44,103 nucleotides of DNA from the NCBI GenBank assembly GCA_945860515.1, contig CAMARI010000004.1, forward strand, positions 1 through 44,103, given 5' to 3'. Source of the stretch: Polaromonas sp. YR568 (GTDB lineage Bacteria; Pseudomonadota; Gammaproteobacteria; Burkholderiales; Burkholderiaceae_C). The notes below the pieces were generated by a model. That model worked only from the letters and a program-made list of their open reading frames with translations. It did not search any database and was not told where the DNA came from. Shown one piece after another: positions 9,636-19,109 of the stretch; the first letter of the stretch is position 1; every line of letters begins with the position of its first letter. The translations under genes were made by a program, and so were the position numbers.

Positions 9636-10355
9636 ATGGCAAAACCAGCAGTCAGCGAAGAAGAAGTTGAAGTAAAACCCAAAAAACCAATCGTCAAAAT
9701 CATTTTGGCGCTGGTTGGCTTGGTTGTTCTTATTTCAGGAACGATGATCGGGACACTTTATCTGGCGGGTTTCTTCAAGCCCCCACCAAGCACCGAAAAA
9801 TCGGTAGACGAGGAGGACGGCCAAGATAAGCAGAGCGCTGAAGCAGACAAGGGTAAAAAACCTGATGCCAAACCTGGCGCTGAAGCAGACAAGGGTAAAA
9901 AACCTGACGCCAAACCTGGCGCTGAAGCAGACAAGGGTAAAAAACCTGATGCCAAGGCTGGCGCTGACGCGGCCAAGGGCGCAAAAGCGTCAAATGAACC
10001 ACCCAAACTTAACAAGAAATCGCCCAACAGCCCACGGTTTGATTACACCTATCACCAGCTGAGCAAAGAATTTTTAGTCAACTTGACAGGCTCGCGCAAG
10101 GTGATGTCGGTGCAAATCGCGGTCATGACCCGCTACGACGAGCGCGTGGTTGAAAATGTGAAAAAACATGAATTTGCATTGCGCTCGGTCGTGATGGATG
10201 TGATGCGCCAGACCAACGAAGCAGACCTGCCCAAGCCCGAGTTCCGCAAGGACCTCGCTGTCAAAATCCGCGATGCCATGAACACCTTGATTGAAAAATA
10301 CGAGGATTTTGGCGGCATTGAAGATGTCTATTTCACGAGTTTTATCGTTCAGTGA
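9636..10355 (+). CDS. fliL: Flagellar basal-body associated protein FliL
   Basis: Single TM near N-terminus; periplasmic FLVNLTGSRKVMSVQIAVMTRY...LRSVVMDVMRQT...LRDAMN-like; precedes fliM. Confidence 0.9.
   Translation: MAKPAVSEEEVEVKPKKPIVKIILALVGLVVLISGTMIGTLYLAGFFKPPPSTEKSVDEEDGQDKQSAEADKGKKPDAKPGAEADKGKKPDAKPGAEADKGKKPDAKAGADAAKGAKASNEPPKLNKKSPNSPRFDYTYHQLSKEFLVNLTGSRKVMSVQIAVMTRYDERVVENVKKHEFALRSVVMDVMRQTNEADLPKPEFRKDLAVKIRDAMNTLIEKYEDFGGIEDVYFTSFIVQ
9837..9962 (+). repeat. 3 x 42-bp in-frame tandem repeat in fliL (AEADKGKKPDAKPG)
   Basis: Units 9837-9878, 9879-9920, 9921-9962, near identical. Confidence 0.95.
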
Positions 10356-10387
10356 TGCCACGTATAACCATGTCCAAGATCTGAACT

Positions 10388-11380
10388 ATGGCCGACAGTT
10401 TACTTTCCGCCGACGAGTTTGCAGCGCTTGCTGAAGGCGTGAATGATGGTTCTATACCCGTCAACACTGGGTTCAACACCACCATTCCGTTCAAAACTCA
10501 TGATTTAACCAGCGAAGACAGCAGCCTGGGGGTAAATGTTGGCTCGATTGACATGATCAACGAGCGGTTTATCCGTCTGTTTCGCCTCGGCCTGATGGAC
10601 GTTCTGCGTACCAGCCCACGCATCAACCCCACCAAAGTGCAAATTATTAAATTTGGCGATTACATCAAAGACCTGAAGGCGCCCTTGTCGGTCAATGTGG
10701 TGCGGATGAATCCATTGCGCGGCTATTCCCTGGTGGTGATAGACACCACCATTGTCTTTAGCTCACTCGACAGTTTTTTTGGCGGCTTTGGCCAAGGAAC
10801 GGTGGGACACTTGTCGCCGGGCAGGATGTTCACGCCAATGGAAACGCGCATCATCAACATGATTTTGGACGTCATCTTTCGCAACCTGAAAGACGCATGG
10901 TCGCCCATCATCGCGCTTGATTTTGAGTTCGTGAGCGCCGAGATCAATCCCCAATTTGCCCAAGTATCGGATGAGAGTGATCTGGTTATCGTCAGTCGCT
11001 TTGAAACCGAAACAGCAACTAAAAATGTCGGCTTTATCGACATCGTTCATCCCTATGCCTCACTTAAACCGGTTCGTGAATTGCTGCGCAGCCGGGTTCA
11101 AACAGGCGATGGCAATGAAGAGTCAGATCGCCAGTGGCACGACGAACTCGAAGACGCCGTAGGTGAGGCCTGCCTGGAAGCAAACGTGAGTTTGGGTCAA
11201 ATCAATTCCACTTTCAAGGCGGTTGAATCCATGAAACCGGGCGATATTTTTTATTTCAAGAAACCCGAGCTGGCAAGCTTTCAGCCCAATGGCATCCCTG
11301 CTTTCGAGGTTCACGTTGGAACCTTGGGTGGCCAAACTGCGGTTCAAATCGAGCGCGCAGTAAGCCCTGGCCAGCACTAA
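10388..11380 (+). CDS. fliM: Flagellar motor switch protein FliM
   Basis: FIRLFRLGLMDVLRTSPRI..., FTPMETRIINMILDVIFRNLKDAW, SPOA-like C-terminus. Confidence 0.94.
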   Translation: MADSLLSADEFAALAEGVNDGSIPVNTGFNTTIPFKTHDLTSEDSSLGVNVGSIDMINERFIRLFRLGLMDVLRTSPRINPTKVQIIKFGDYIKDLKAPLSVNVVRMNPLRGYSLVVIDTTIVFSSLDSFFGGFGQGTVGHLSPGRMFTPMETRIINMILDVIFRNLKDAWSPIIALDFEFVSAEINPQFAQVSDESDLVIVSRFETETATKNVGFIDIVHPYASLKPVRELLRSRVQTGDGNEESDRQWHDELEDAVGEACLEANVSLGQINSTFKAVESMKPGDIFYFKKPELASFQPNGIPAFEVHVGTLGGQTAVQIERAVSPGQH

Positions 11381-11396
11381 TATTTTCAGGAAAACC

Positions 11397-11705
11397 ATGA
11401 CCGAAACCCTTGAACCAAACACGACAGACGCTCCAGTGGTGGACAAACAAATCAACCCCGATGTGCTCCAGAACATCAGCGTGACGCTTAGCATTGAAGT
11501 CGGTCGGGCCATGATCAAAATCAAGGACCTGATGCGACTGACTCAGGGCAGCGTGGTTGAGCTCGATCGGATAGCCGGCGAGCCGCTCGACCTGCTGATT
11601 AACAACACCGTTGTGGCCCAGGGCGAGGTCGTCCTGGTCAACGAGCGATACGGCATCCGCTTGACCCGTGTTGTCCCCGCTTCCGAGCGGATGAAGAACC
11701 TCTAG
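11397..11705 (+). CDS. fliN: Flagellar motor switch protein FliN
   Basis: NISVTLSIEVGRAMIKIKDLMRLTQGSVVELDRIAGEPLDLLINNTVVAQGEVVLVNERYGIRLTRVV. Confidence 0.96.
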   Translation: MTETLEPNTTDAPVVDKQINPDVLQNISVTLSIEVGRAMIKIKDLMRLTQGSVVELDRIAGEPLDLLINNTVVAQGEVVLVNERYGIRLTRVVPASERMKNL

Positions 11706-11716
11706 CAGGATCTGAC

Positions 11717-12019
11717 ATGGGTTCGACTGGTGCCAGCCCATTCGACTGGGTACGTGTAGTGGGCAGCATCGTGCTGGTTTTAATGCTCCTGGCGGGTTTG
11801 CTTTGGACACTGCGCCGCATGAAGGTCATGCAAACCACCCAAGGTGGTGAGCTCAAGCTCCAGGTTTTAGAAACGATTAGCGTGGGACCGCGACAGAAAA
11901 TCGCCTTGCTGCGTGTCGCTGACCATTTGGTATTGATCGGTATGAGCGCCAACCAGTTCACAGCTCTGGGCAACTGGGAAGATCCAGTCGCGGCAAAAGG
12001 AAACCATCTTGAAAGCTAA
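11717..12019 (+). CDS. fliO: Flagellar biosynthetic protein FliO
   Basis: One TM; LKLQVLETISVGPRQKIALLRVADHLVLIGMS; position between fliN and fliP. Confidence 0.9.
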   Translation: MGSTGASPFDWVRVVGSIVLVLMLLAGLLWTLRRMKVMQTTQGGELKLQVLETISVGPRQKIALLRVADHLVLIGMSANQFTALGNWEDPVAAKGNHLES

Positions 12020-12752
12020 ACTGTTATGGGCAGCGGGTATCGCCCTGCTCTTGTTGATACCTGCGCTGTCTTGGGCGCAGGGAATACCCATGGTGAACGT
12101 CAGCGGCTCAGGCAAAGACACCCAGTACAGCTTGTCATTGCAGTTGCTGGCTTTGATGACGACGCTCACGCTGTTGCCGTCCCTGCTGCTGATGATGACT
12201 TCATTTGTTCGAATCATCATTGTCATGTCTATCCTGCGTCAAGCTTTGGGCACTGGACAAACCCCACCCAACAACGTGTTGGTCGGCATCTCACTTTTCC
12301 TGACCTTTTTCATCATGTCGCCGGTGCTGACCGATGTGTACCAAAAAGCGGTGACGCCCTACATGCAAAATTCTTTGAATTTTGACAAGGCAATCGCTGC
12401 TGCAGAAGTTCCCATTAGGAATTTCATGGTCAAGCAAACACGCGAAGAAGACATTGGCTTGTTCATGCAGATGGCTCGCAAGTCTGATGTTGCCAGTGCC
12501 GAAACCGTGCCTTTCACCACCTTGGTACCGGCCTTCATCACCTCAGAATTAAAAAGTGCGTTCACGATTGGCTTTCTGATCTATATCCCTTTTGTCGTCA
12601 TCGATTTGATCGTTGCGAGCGTGTTGATGTCCTTGGGAATGATGATGTTGTCACCCATGATGATTTCGATGCCGTTCAAACTGATGTTGTTTGTTTTGGT
12701 AGACGGGTGGAGCTTGATCATGAGCTCTTTGGCTGCAAGTTTCGTGACCTGA
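12009..12752 (+). CDS. fliP: Flagellar export apparatus protein FliP
   Basis: LLLMMTSFVRIIIVMSILRQALGTGQTPPNNVLVGISLFLTFFIM; LVPAFITSELKSAFTIGFLIYIPF. Confidence 0.97.
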   Translation: MKAKLLWAAGIALLLLIPALSWAQGIPMVNVSGSGKDTQYSLSLQLLALMTTLTLLPSLLLMMTSFVRIIIVMSILRQALGTGQTPPNNVLVGISLFLTFFIMSPVLTDVYQKAVTPYMQNSLNFDKAIAAAEVPIRNFMVKQTREEDIGLFMQMARKSDVASAETVPFTTLVPAFITSELKSAFTIGFLIYIPFVVIDLIVASVLMSLGMMMLSPMMISMPFKLMLFVLVDGWSLIMSSLAASFVT

Positions 12753-12807
12753 AGCAGACATCGCAGCATGGCGATGCGTTGCAGTTTGAACCAAAAAAGG
12801 AGAAAAA

Positions 12808-13077
12808 ATGGGCATAGCAGAGGTTGTAGATGTGGTCCGTTTGGCACTTTGGATGACTGTTTTGATTTCTGCGCCGCTGCTTGGAATAGCGCTGCTAGTG
12901 GGTTTGCTGATCGGAATTGTTCAAGCTGCCACATCTATCAATGAGTCAACATTGAGCTTCATTCCCAAGGTTGCTGCTGTCGCCCTCACTTTGGCGATCG
13001 TCGGCAGCTGGCAGCTGAGCACGCTGGTCGACTACACCCGTAGCATATTTCAACGTATTCCGCTTCTATTTACCTAG
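12808..13077 (+). CDS. fliQ: Flagellar export apparatus protein FliQ
   Basis: 89 aa, two TM; LVGLLIGIVQAATSINESTLSFIPKVAAV. Confidence 0.96.
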   Translation: MGIAEVVDVVRLALWMTVLISAPLLGIALLVGLLIGIVQAATSINESTLSFIPKVAAVALTLAIVGSWQLSTLVDYTRSIFQRIPLLFT

Positions 13078-13101
13078 GCGACAAAACAGGCCGAGCGGGA
13101 C

Positions 13102-13872
13102 ATGAATCTACTGACCAATGACATCGTAGAGCGCTTTTATGGGTTTTTGTGGCCCATGCTGAGGATCTCAGCGCTGCTCTTGTCAGCGCCTGTATTTTCG
13201 CTACGCGCACTTAACCTGCGCCTGCGTATCTTGTTGGCGTTGGCCTTGACCTGGATGATCTACCCGCTTTATTCTTGGCCTCGGCTTGATCCCTTGTCAG
13301 CAGCTGGACTGCTTGAAGTATTCAACCAAATAGCGATCGGATTGCTGATGGGGCTGAGCCTGCAAGTCATCACTGCTGCGATTTTGCTGGCGGGCCAGTC
13401 GGTCTCCAACGCGATGGGCTTATCGATTGCCAACATGATGGATCCCAACCTTGGTAACGTCCCTGTCATTGCCCAATTTTTGTTAATCATGTCAACCTTG
13501 ATATTTCTGGGTCTTGGCGGGCACGCCATGATGCTGAGCCTGGTCGTTGACAGCTTTGCAAGCTTGCCTATCGGTCAGCCGCTGCTCACCGAAAAATCGT
13601 GGACTCACTTTTTAAGTTGGAGTTCAATGATGTTTTTAGGCGCGGTGTTACTGGCCTTGCCTGTGATGGTCACCCTTTTGTTTATCAACATCGGCTTGGG
13701 CGTGGCAACTCGTGCCGCACCAAGCCTGAACATTTTTCAGGTGGGATTGCCCGCCATGATCATTGTTGGCTTTGGCGCTCTCGTGTTTGCATTGCCCAGC
13801 ATGGGCGCCAGAATCGAGTGGTTGTGGCTGCAGGGATTCCTCGAAGTACGCTCACAACTCGGCTTGAAGTAG
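13102..13872 (+). CDS. fliR: Flagellar export apparatus protein FliR
   Basis: Multi-TM; FNQIAIGLLMGLSLQVITAAILLAGQSVSNAMGLSIANMMDP. Confidence 0.95.
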   Translation: MNLLTNDIVERFYGFLWPMLRISALLLSAPVFSLRALNLRLRILLALALTWMIYPLYSWPRLDPLSAAGLLEVFNQIAIGLLMGLSLQVITAAILLAGQSVSNAMGLSIANMMDPNLGNVPVIAQFLLIMSTLIFLGLGGHAMMLSLVVDSFASLPIGQPLLTEKSWTHFLSWSSMMFLGAVLLALPVMVTLLFINIGLGVATRAAPSLNIFQVGLPAMIIVGFGALVFALPSMGARIEWLWLQGFLEVRSQLGLK

Positions 13873-13883
13873 CCTCTTAAATC

Positions 13884-15044
13884 ATGTCTGATGACAGCGC
13901 CCAGCGCACCGAAGAACCCACAGCACGCAAACTGAAACGTTCGCGCGACGAAGGCCAGGTCGCACGCTCCGTTGAGTTGTCTGCCGCTGCTGTCATGTTT
14001 GGCGCAGTCATCGTGCTGCTGATGATGGGGCCCGTCTGGTTTCCAAAGTTGGCACGCTATTTCGCATCGGGTTTTAGTTTTGACCGCAAAGTGCTGGAGA
14101 CGCCTGCTCTTTTACCGTTGGCCTTTTCGAGCCAGATGAGCGATGTCTTTTTGCTGTTTCTGCCCATGATGATACTGACCCTGTTTTTAGCTGTGTTGGC
14201 CAGCGGAGCAACCGGCGGATTTTTATTTTCATTCAAGGCCCTGATGCCCAAACTGTCAAAGCTCAGCCCCTTGGCTGGCTTGAAAAGAATGTTGGGCAGC
14301 CATGCTGCTATCGAGCTGCTCAAATCCATCCTGAAATTTGGCTTGATCGGCGGCGTGCTGCTGATCCTGCTGAACTTGCACTTTACCGACCTGATCGGCA
14401 TGGGCTCGATGGGTTTGGAGCCAGCATTTTCGTTGACCGGAAATTTAGTTTTAAAGGCGCTGGCCTGGCTAACCATGGGCTTGGTGCTTATCGCCTTGAT
14501 CGACGTCCCCTTCCAGCGCTATAGCTTCATGAAACGCATGCGCATGACCAAGCAAGAAATTCGTGATGAATACAAAGACATGGAAGGTCGGCCAGAAGTC
14601 AAGGCTCAGATGCGACGTCGTCAGCGCGAAATAGCCAACGCCCAAATGATGCAAAAAGTCAAGGACGCGGATGTCATCATCACCAACCCCGAACACTTTG
14701 CGATCGCCCTTTCCTATGACCCAAGCTCTGACGGCGCTCCTATTTTGCTTGCAAAAGGTGCTGATTTCATGGCCATGCTCATACGAAAGGAAGCAAAAAC
14801 TCACAGCATAGAGATTTTTGAGTCGCCCCAACTTGCGCGTGCACTGTATTTCACCACCGAACTCGACCAAGCCATTCCAGAAACGCTGTACTTCGCCGTC
14901 GCTCAGGTGATTGCCTACGTGTTTGGCCTTGCAAACGTGCGTCCAGGCGTAGCACCGGCAGTCAGACCGCAGCCGAAGATTCCGCTGTCCATGCAGTTTG
15001 ATGCCACAGGCAAACCTTTGGCGCCTCAGAAAGCCACCCCGTGA
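13884..15044 (+). CDS. flhB: Flagellar export switch protein FlhB
   Basis: AQRTEEPTARKLKRSRDEGQVARSVEL; MRMTKQEIRDEYKDMEGRPEVKAQMRRRQREIA; DVIITNPEHFAIAL cleavage region. Confidence 0.95.
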   Translation: MSDDSAQRTEEPTARKLKRSRDEGQVARSVELSAAAVMFGAVIVLLMMGPVWFPKLARYFASGFSFDRKVLETPALLPLAFSSQMSDVFLLFLPMMILTLFLAVLASGATGGFLFSFKALMPKLSKLSPLAGLKRMLGSHAAIELLKSILKFGLIGGVLLILLNLHFTDLIGMGSMGLEPAFSLTGNLVLKALAWLTMGLVLIALIDVPFQRYSFMKRMRMTKQEIRDEYKDMEGRPEVKAQMRRRQREIANAQMMQKVKDADVIITNPEHFAIALSYDPSSDGAPILLAKGADFMAMLIRKEAKTHSIEIFESPQLARALYFTTELDQAIPETLYFAVAQVIAYVFGLANVRPGVAPAVRPQPKIPLSMQFDATGKPLAPQKATP

Positions 15045-16321
15045 CCGTACGCGCCCATCAAGCTGAGGAGCATATGGCTGGCGAGAAAGCCTTGTTTTTT
15101 CGAGCCACCGACCGACTCCGGCTAGAAGGCTATGTCGCTGCACTGGCTCAAAACGGCATGAGCCTGGCCATGGTCAGCGACCACGACGTGATTCTTGATC
15201 ACTACGTCAAAATGTTGATCTCACGTGTTCGCGAAGTCGCACCGCAAGTCAGTCTTGAAGTGTATTTTCCTGCCAACGCAGAAGCCTTGATTGCGCGCTT
15301 TAACGAACGGTTGAAAGAACATTCGATTGAAGACGCCATGTCAGACAGCGCCCAAACCGCGGCACCCAAAATTTGGGTGCTTCATGACGCATCGGCCCTG
15401 CCGGACCACGAAATACAGTTGTTGGCACGGTTGGTTCAAAATTTCCCAGGGGCCAATATTCGCGTCATCATGCTCATGACGCAAGCCAGCCAAAAGGCGC
15501 AGTTGCTAACCACGTTTGGTCGTCGGATTTTGAACTGGGACATTGAAACACCCAATGCAGAACAACGCTCCGCCATGTTGGAGCAAGCCCGGGCCCAAGG
15601 CCGTGAAATATCGATCGGCGAACTGTTAAAGCAACTGGCTCCTCCGCCCGTTTTTCTTGGCGCCTCGACCGCAGATCAAGCCGGAGAAGTGACGCAAACC
15701 GTACCGGCTCAGAATTTTCAAAAAACGAACCCAAGCCAGCCAAAGGCAAAACCAGGCCAGCAGAAGGCCAAAAAATGGTTTGCTGCCTGCATTGCTCTGT
15801 TGATCGCTTGTGGCCTAGCCGTTGGCTTTTTGTACAAAGATGCCATCATCCCCCTGATGGCAACGACCAAGCCTGCCGCACCCGCGCTTAGCGTTCAAAG
15901 TCCAGCAGCCAATGTCACGGTGACTGCATCGCCGCCAGAGCGGGTCGGCAAGGACAATGAAGAGATCATTCATACACCGGCGCAGATACAAGCGGGACAT
16001 TCGTGGATTTTGGGGATGCCAGCTGTTACTTTTGTCGTGTTGCACAGCACCGCATCAAGCTATCAAGAAATTAGATTTTGGCTACAAAACCAACCCCAAC
16101 TCAAGCTGGCGCAAATAGTGGCCCACACCCTCCCGAACCAAACAGGTCTTCAATTTTCAGCAGTTTCTGCACCCTTCACGTCTATCACTGAAGCCCGTGA
16201 ATTCGCAGACGGTGCTGGTATGCCCAAGGGCGCGTTGGTTTATTCCGGCCAGTTTCTGAGGGAACAATTTCCCTCAGAGCCCAAGAGCATGGCTACACCC
16301 CAACCGGAGAGAACACGATGA
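15041..16321 (+). CDS. DamX/MshM-like protein: degenerate AAA-like N-terminus, TM, C-terminal SPOR-like domain
   Basis: FRATDRLRLEGYVAALAQNGMSLAMVSDHDVILDHYVKMLISRV, Walker-B-like KIWVLHDASALPDHEIQLLARLVQNFPGANIRVIMLM, TM WFAACIALLIACGLAVGFLY, SPOR-like VTFVVLHSTASSYQEIRFWLQNQP...LVYSGQFLREQF. GTGA overlap with flhB stop; alternative ATG at 15074. Confidence 0.65.
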   Translation: MTVRAHQAEEHMAGEKALFFRATDRLRLEGYVAALAQNGMSLAMVSDHDVILDHYVKMLISRVREVAPQVSLEVYFPANAEALIARFNERLKEHSIEDAMSDSAQTAAPKIWVLHDASALPDHEIQLLARLVQNFPGANIRVIMLMTQASQKAQLLTTFGRRILNWDIETPNAEQRSAMLEQARAQGREISIGELLKQLAPPPVFLGASTADQAGEVTQTVPAQNFQKTNPSQPKAKPGQQKAKKWFAACIALLIACGLAVGFLYKDAIIPLMATTKPAAPALSVQSPAANVTVTASPPERVGKDNEEIIHTPAQIQAGHSWILGMPAVTFVVLHSTASSYQEIRFWLQNQPQLKLAQIVAHTLPNQTGLQFSAVSAPFTSITEAREFADGAGMPKGALVYSGQFLREQFPSEPKSMATPQPERTR

Positions 16322-16890
16322 ATGAACCGCAGTTCGTCCGCAGCACGGCCCCGCATATTGTCGAAGTAGCCGAGGGCAGTCATCACGCAAAGAGCAAATC
16401 TGCGACTATCGGTACAGATGCGAAGCGGGCATACACCCACTCGACTGAATTCGTCGATGCCGCCCTTGAGACCGAACGCAGGACTCTTTACCTAGATCAG
16501 CCAATCACAGATGTTGTGGCGCCAGGCCAAGCAATTACCGACGCAAAGAGCTCGTCTGCAGACAGCAGTATGGATCTGCCGCTAGCAGACAGCAACTCGA
16601 GAGTATTCATCCATGCCGACCCTTCGGCAGAACTCAAGGCTGTGTTCTTCGATCCGCAAAGCGCCATGGCTGCTCTGCCCTCTTTAGAGTTGGACCCGGC
16701 AGAGGTCAATGCACTTCTCTTATCCAGCACCAGCGTGCTTCCTGTGATCACCGCCCCAGCCGCCTTGGACGAGCCCGGCAAAAAACCAAAGTCCTCGCCA
16801 GCCCACTTTACATCACACTTTTCGGATCAAATCGGTGAGCTGAAAGAGAAGAACGATCATGTTCGAGCAGAGCTTAAACGTCGCGAATAG
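16318..16890 (+). CDS. Hypothetical protein (190 aa)
   Basis: ATGA overlap with preceding gene; co-directional; no recognisable domain. Confidence 0.6.
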   Translation: MNEPQFVRSTAPHIVEVAEGSHHAKSKSATIGTDAKRAYTHSTEFVDAALETERRTLYLDQPITDVVAPGQAITDAKSSSADSSMDLPLADSNSRVFIHADPSAELKAVFFDPQSAMAALPSLELDPAEVNALLLSSTSVLPVITAPAALDEPGKKPKSSPAHFTSHFSDQIGELKEKNDHVRAELKRRE

Positions 16891-16934
16891 GCGCCGTCCA
16901 CCAAGACCTAGTCCATCCTCAAACCTTCTGACGA

Positions 16935-17909
16935 TTGCAAATCATGACTGAAACAGCTGCAGCCACACCCTCCCGTGAACCATCGGCTTTGGAGCCGCTT
17001 GCAACAAATACGCAGCCAGGCACCGACAGTCCAGCGCAAACACCCGAGTCAGAACTTTCCGAGCCGGGTCCTGCAGAGCATTCTGAGCCAGCGGCCGAAA
17101 CAATGTCTTCAGCCGCGCGCCAAGCCATGGAAGACGACCAAGAGGTCCAAGAAATCAAGTCCACCATGCTGGACTCCGCTGAGCTGGCCAACCAGGCGGC
17201 AAACCACGCACTCAAGGCCGGGGATGACCTTCAACAGGCCACTCAAAATCTGACCAAGCTTTATGACACACAACGCAAACTGGGCGTGCTTGTTCTCGTC
17301 AGTTGCGGCACGCTTTTGGTGGTTGCCACGGTTTTATTCGTTTTTATGTCTTCTAGCCTTAAGCAGCGCATTGCGCAGGCCGATGCGATGCTGGTGGCAG
17401 TCGGAAAGCGGATCGTCACGATGAATGAGTCGATAGAAATCCTCAACGCCAGTGGCGACATTTTGCGCACGATAGCAAGCAATCAAAGTGCGCTCAGTGA
17501 TCAACAAGTCAAGCTCGACGGGCGGTTGGATGAAGCTTTGAAAGGGGCACAAAACGTCGCTGCTACGACAACTAAAGACCCTAAAACGCCGGACATCGGC
17601 AAGCTGTTGCAAGCCATGGAGGCTCAAATTCAAGGCAACACCAGTGCCCTTAAAAGTTTGGCTGCTCAACAGCGTTCCAAACCCGCGACAGACCCTGATG
17701 TCGTCACGATCCGGCGGGAAGTAGAAGCCTCCTTGCTGCGTCAGCAAAAGAAAACCCAGACCCCAACCCCGGCCCCGGCTCCAACCCTAACCCAAAATCA
17801 AACCCCGCCCCCAACCCCAGCCCCAGCAGTGAATCCCGCACCGCCCAAGCCGGTTGAACGCTTGGTCCAATACCCACGGGTACAAAGCGCACCAGCAGCA
17901 GCGCCCTGA
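16935..17909 (+). CDS. Hypothetical TM/coiled-coil protein with Pro/Thr-rich C-terminus
   Basis: TM LGVLVLVSCGTLLVVATVLFVFM flanked by heptad-rich segments; TQTPTPAPAPTLTQNQTPPPTPAPAVNPAPPKP; ends VERLVQYPRVQSAPAAAP. Confidence 0.65.
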   Translation: MQIMTETAAATPSREPSALEPLATNTQPGTDSPAQTPESELSEPGPAEHSEPAAETMSSAARQAMEDDQEVQEIKSTMLDSAELANQAANHALKAGDDLQQATQNLTKLYDTQRKLGVLVLVSCGTLLVVATVLFVFMSSSLKQRIAQADAMLVAVGKRIVTMNESIEILNASGDILRTIASNQSALSDQQVKLDGRLDEALKGAQNVAATTTKDPKTPDIGKLLQAMEAQIQGNTSALKSLAAQQRSKPATDPDVVTIRREVEASLLRQQKKTQTPTPAPAPTLTQNQTPPPTPAPAVNPAPPKPVERLVQYPRVQSAPAAAP

Positions 17910-17927
17910 TAAACCGATTCGAAACTT

Positions 17928-19085
17928 CTAGGCGGTACGCAAACCGAATTTTTGAATTTTTTCGATCAGGGTGGTTCGTTGCACGTTCAAAATTCGTGCT
18001 GTCTGGGACACATTACCCTTGGCCCGGCTCAGCGCCTGCGAGATCAAATCACGCTCAATTTCAGCAAGTCTGTGCTTGAGTGACAGCCCCTCGGGGGGCA
18101 AAACGGGTAAGGCTTCAGACAAAAAGGAGATTTGTTCTGTCGCGTTAAGCATGGACTCATTCGCCGCTTCAGGCGAGAACTCGTCAAAAATCCCCCCCGA
18201 AACTGGCGCGCTGTCTTGGTCGCCGCTAGGCTGAAACTCAGTTGTATCAACGAGGATTGGAGGCGATCGAACCGGCTCTCGAGAGTTCGCCTGAGCCTTG
18301 AACTTGGCCAGACCCTTGGGTAACAGCGAGTCCGAAAACCGCTTTAACTCAAGACGTTGTCCGGAAAAAAGGGTGCTGAAGCGATCAATCAAATTGGACA
18401 GTTCACGCACGTTTCCAGGCCAGTGGTAGCTCTGTAGCGCGTGCGTAAAGTCAGGACAAAACTCAATAGGTTTCTGGTCTTTCGCTGCAAACTTTTTGAC
18501 AAAAAAATCCAGTAACAAAGGCACATCTATCGCACGTTCGCGCAACGCAGGCATGTGCAGGGGCAACACATTGAGTCGGTAATACAAGTCTTCACGAAAG
18601 CGCCCCTCCTCGATTTCAACTTCCAAATTACGGTGGGTTGCGGCAATCACCCGAACATCAACTGCCACCGATTTGCTGGAACCCAGTGGATCAACGCTTC
18701 GCTCTTGTAGAACGCGTAACAACTTGACTTGGAGCTCAAGTGGCAAGTCGCCAATTTCGTCAAGAAATATGCAACCGTTGTGGGCTAGTTCAAACCGCCC
18801 TTTTCGGTCCACCACAGCGCCCGTGAAAGCACCTTTGCAATGACCGAACAATTCGCTTTCAATCAGATCCTTAGGGATAGCAGCGCAGTTAACAGGGACA
18901 AAATTTTCGTCGCAGCGAGGTGACAAATCATGCAGCAAACGCGCTACTATTTCCTTACCGGTACCGCTTTCCCCGCTTACCAACACTGTTGAGCTTGACG
19001 CCGCAACAACCGGAAGCAGATTTCGGATTGCTTGGAGAGCATCACTGTTGCCGATTAATTTGAACGTGTCTTTAGGAATCAACAT
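17928..19085 (-). CDS. Sigma54-dependent transcriptional activator, FleQ/FlrA-like, without N-terminal sensory domain
   Basis: Begins directly at AAA+ domain: GESGTGKEIVARLLH, GHCKGAFTGAV (GAFTGA loop), FLDEIGDLPLELQVKLLRVLQE, WPGNVRELSNLIDR; C-terminal Fis-type HTH GNVSQTARILNVQRTTLIEKIQKFGL. Confidence 0.92.
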   Translation of the reverse strand: MLIPKDTFKLIGNSDALQAIRNLLPVVAASSSTVLVSGESGTGKEIVARLLHDLSPRCDENFVPVNCAAIPKDLIESELFGHCKGAFTGAVVDRKGRFELAHNGCIFLDEIGDLPLELQVKLLRVLQERSVDPLGSSKSVAVDVRVIAATHRNLEVEIEEGRFREDLYYRLNVLPLHMPALRERAIDVPLLLDFFVKKFAAKDQKPIEFCPDFTHALQSYHWPGNVRELSNLIDRFSTLFSGQRLELKRFSDSLLPKGLAKFKAQANSREPVRSPPILVDTTEFQPSGDQDSAPVSGGIFDEFSPEAANESMLNATEQISFLSEALPVLPPEGLSLKHRLAEIERDLISQALSRAKGNVSQTARILNVQRTTLIEKIQKFGLRTA

Positions 19086-19109
19086 GCCGAGTGTTTAAGT
19101 AGAACGCAA

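Noticed and set aside
14469-15143. 224-aa minus-strand ORF
   Set aside because: Antisense to flhB; composition typical of a shadow ORF
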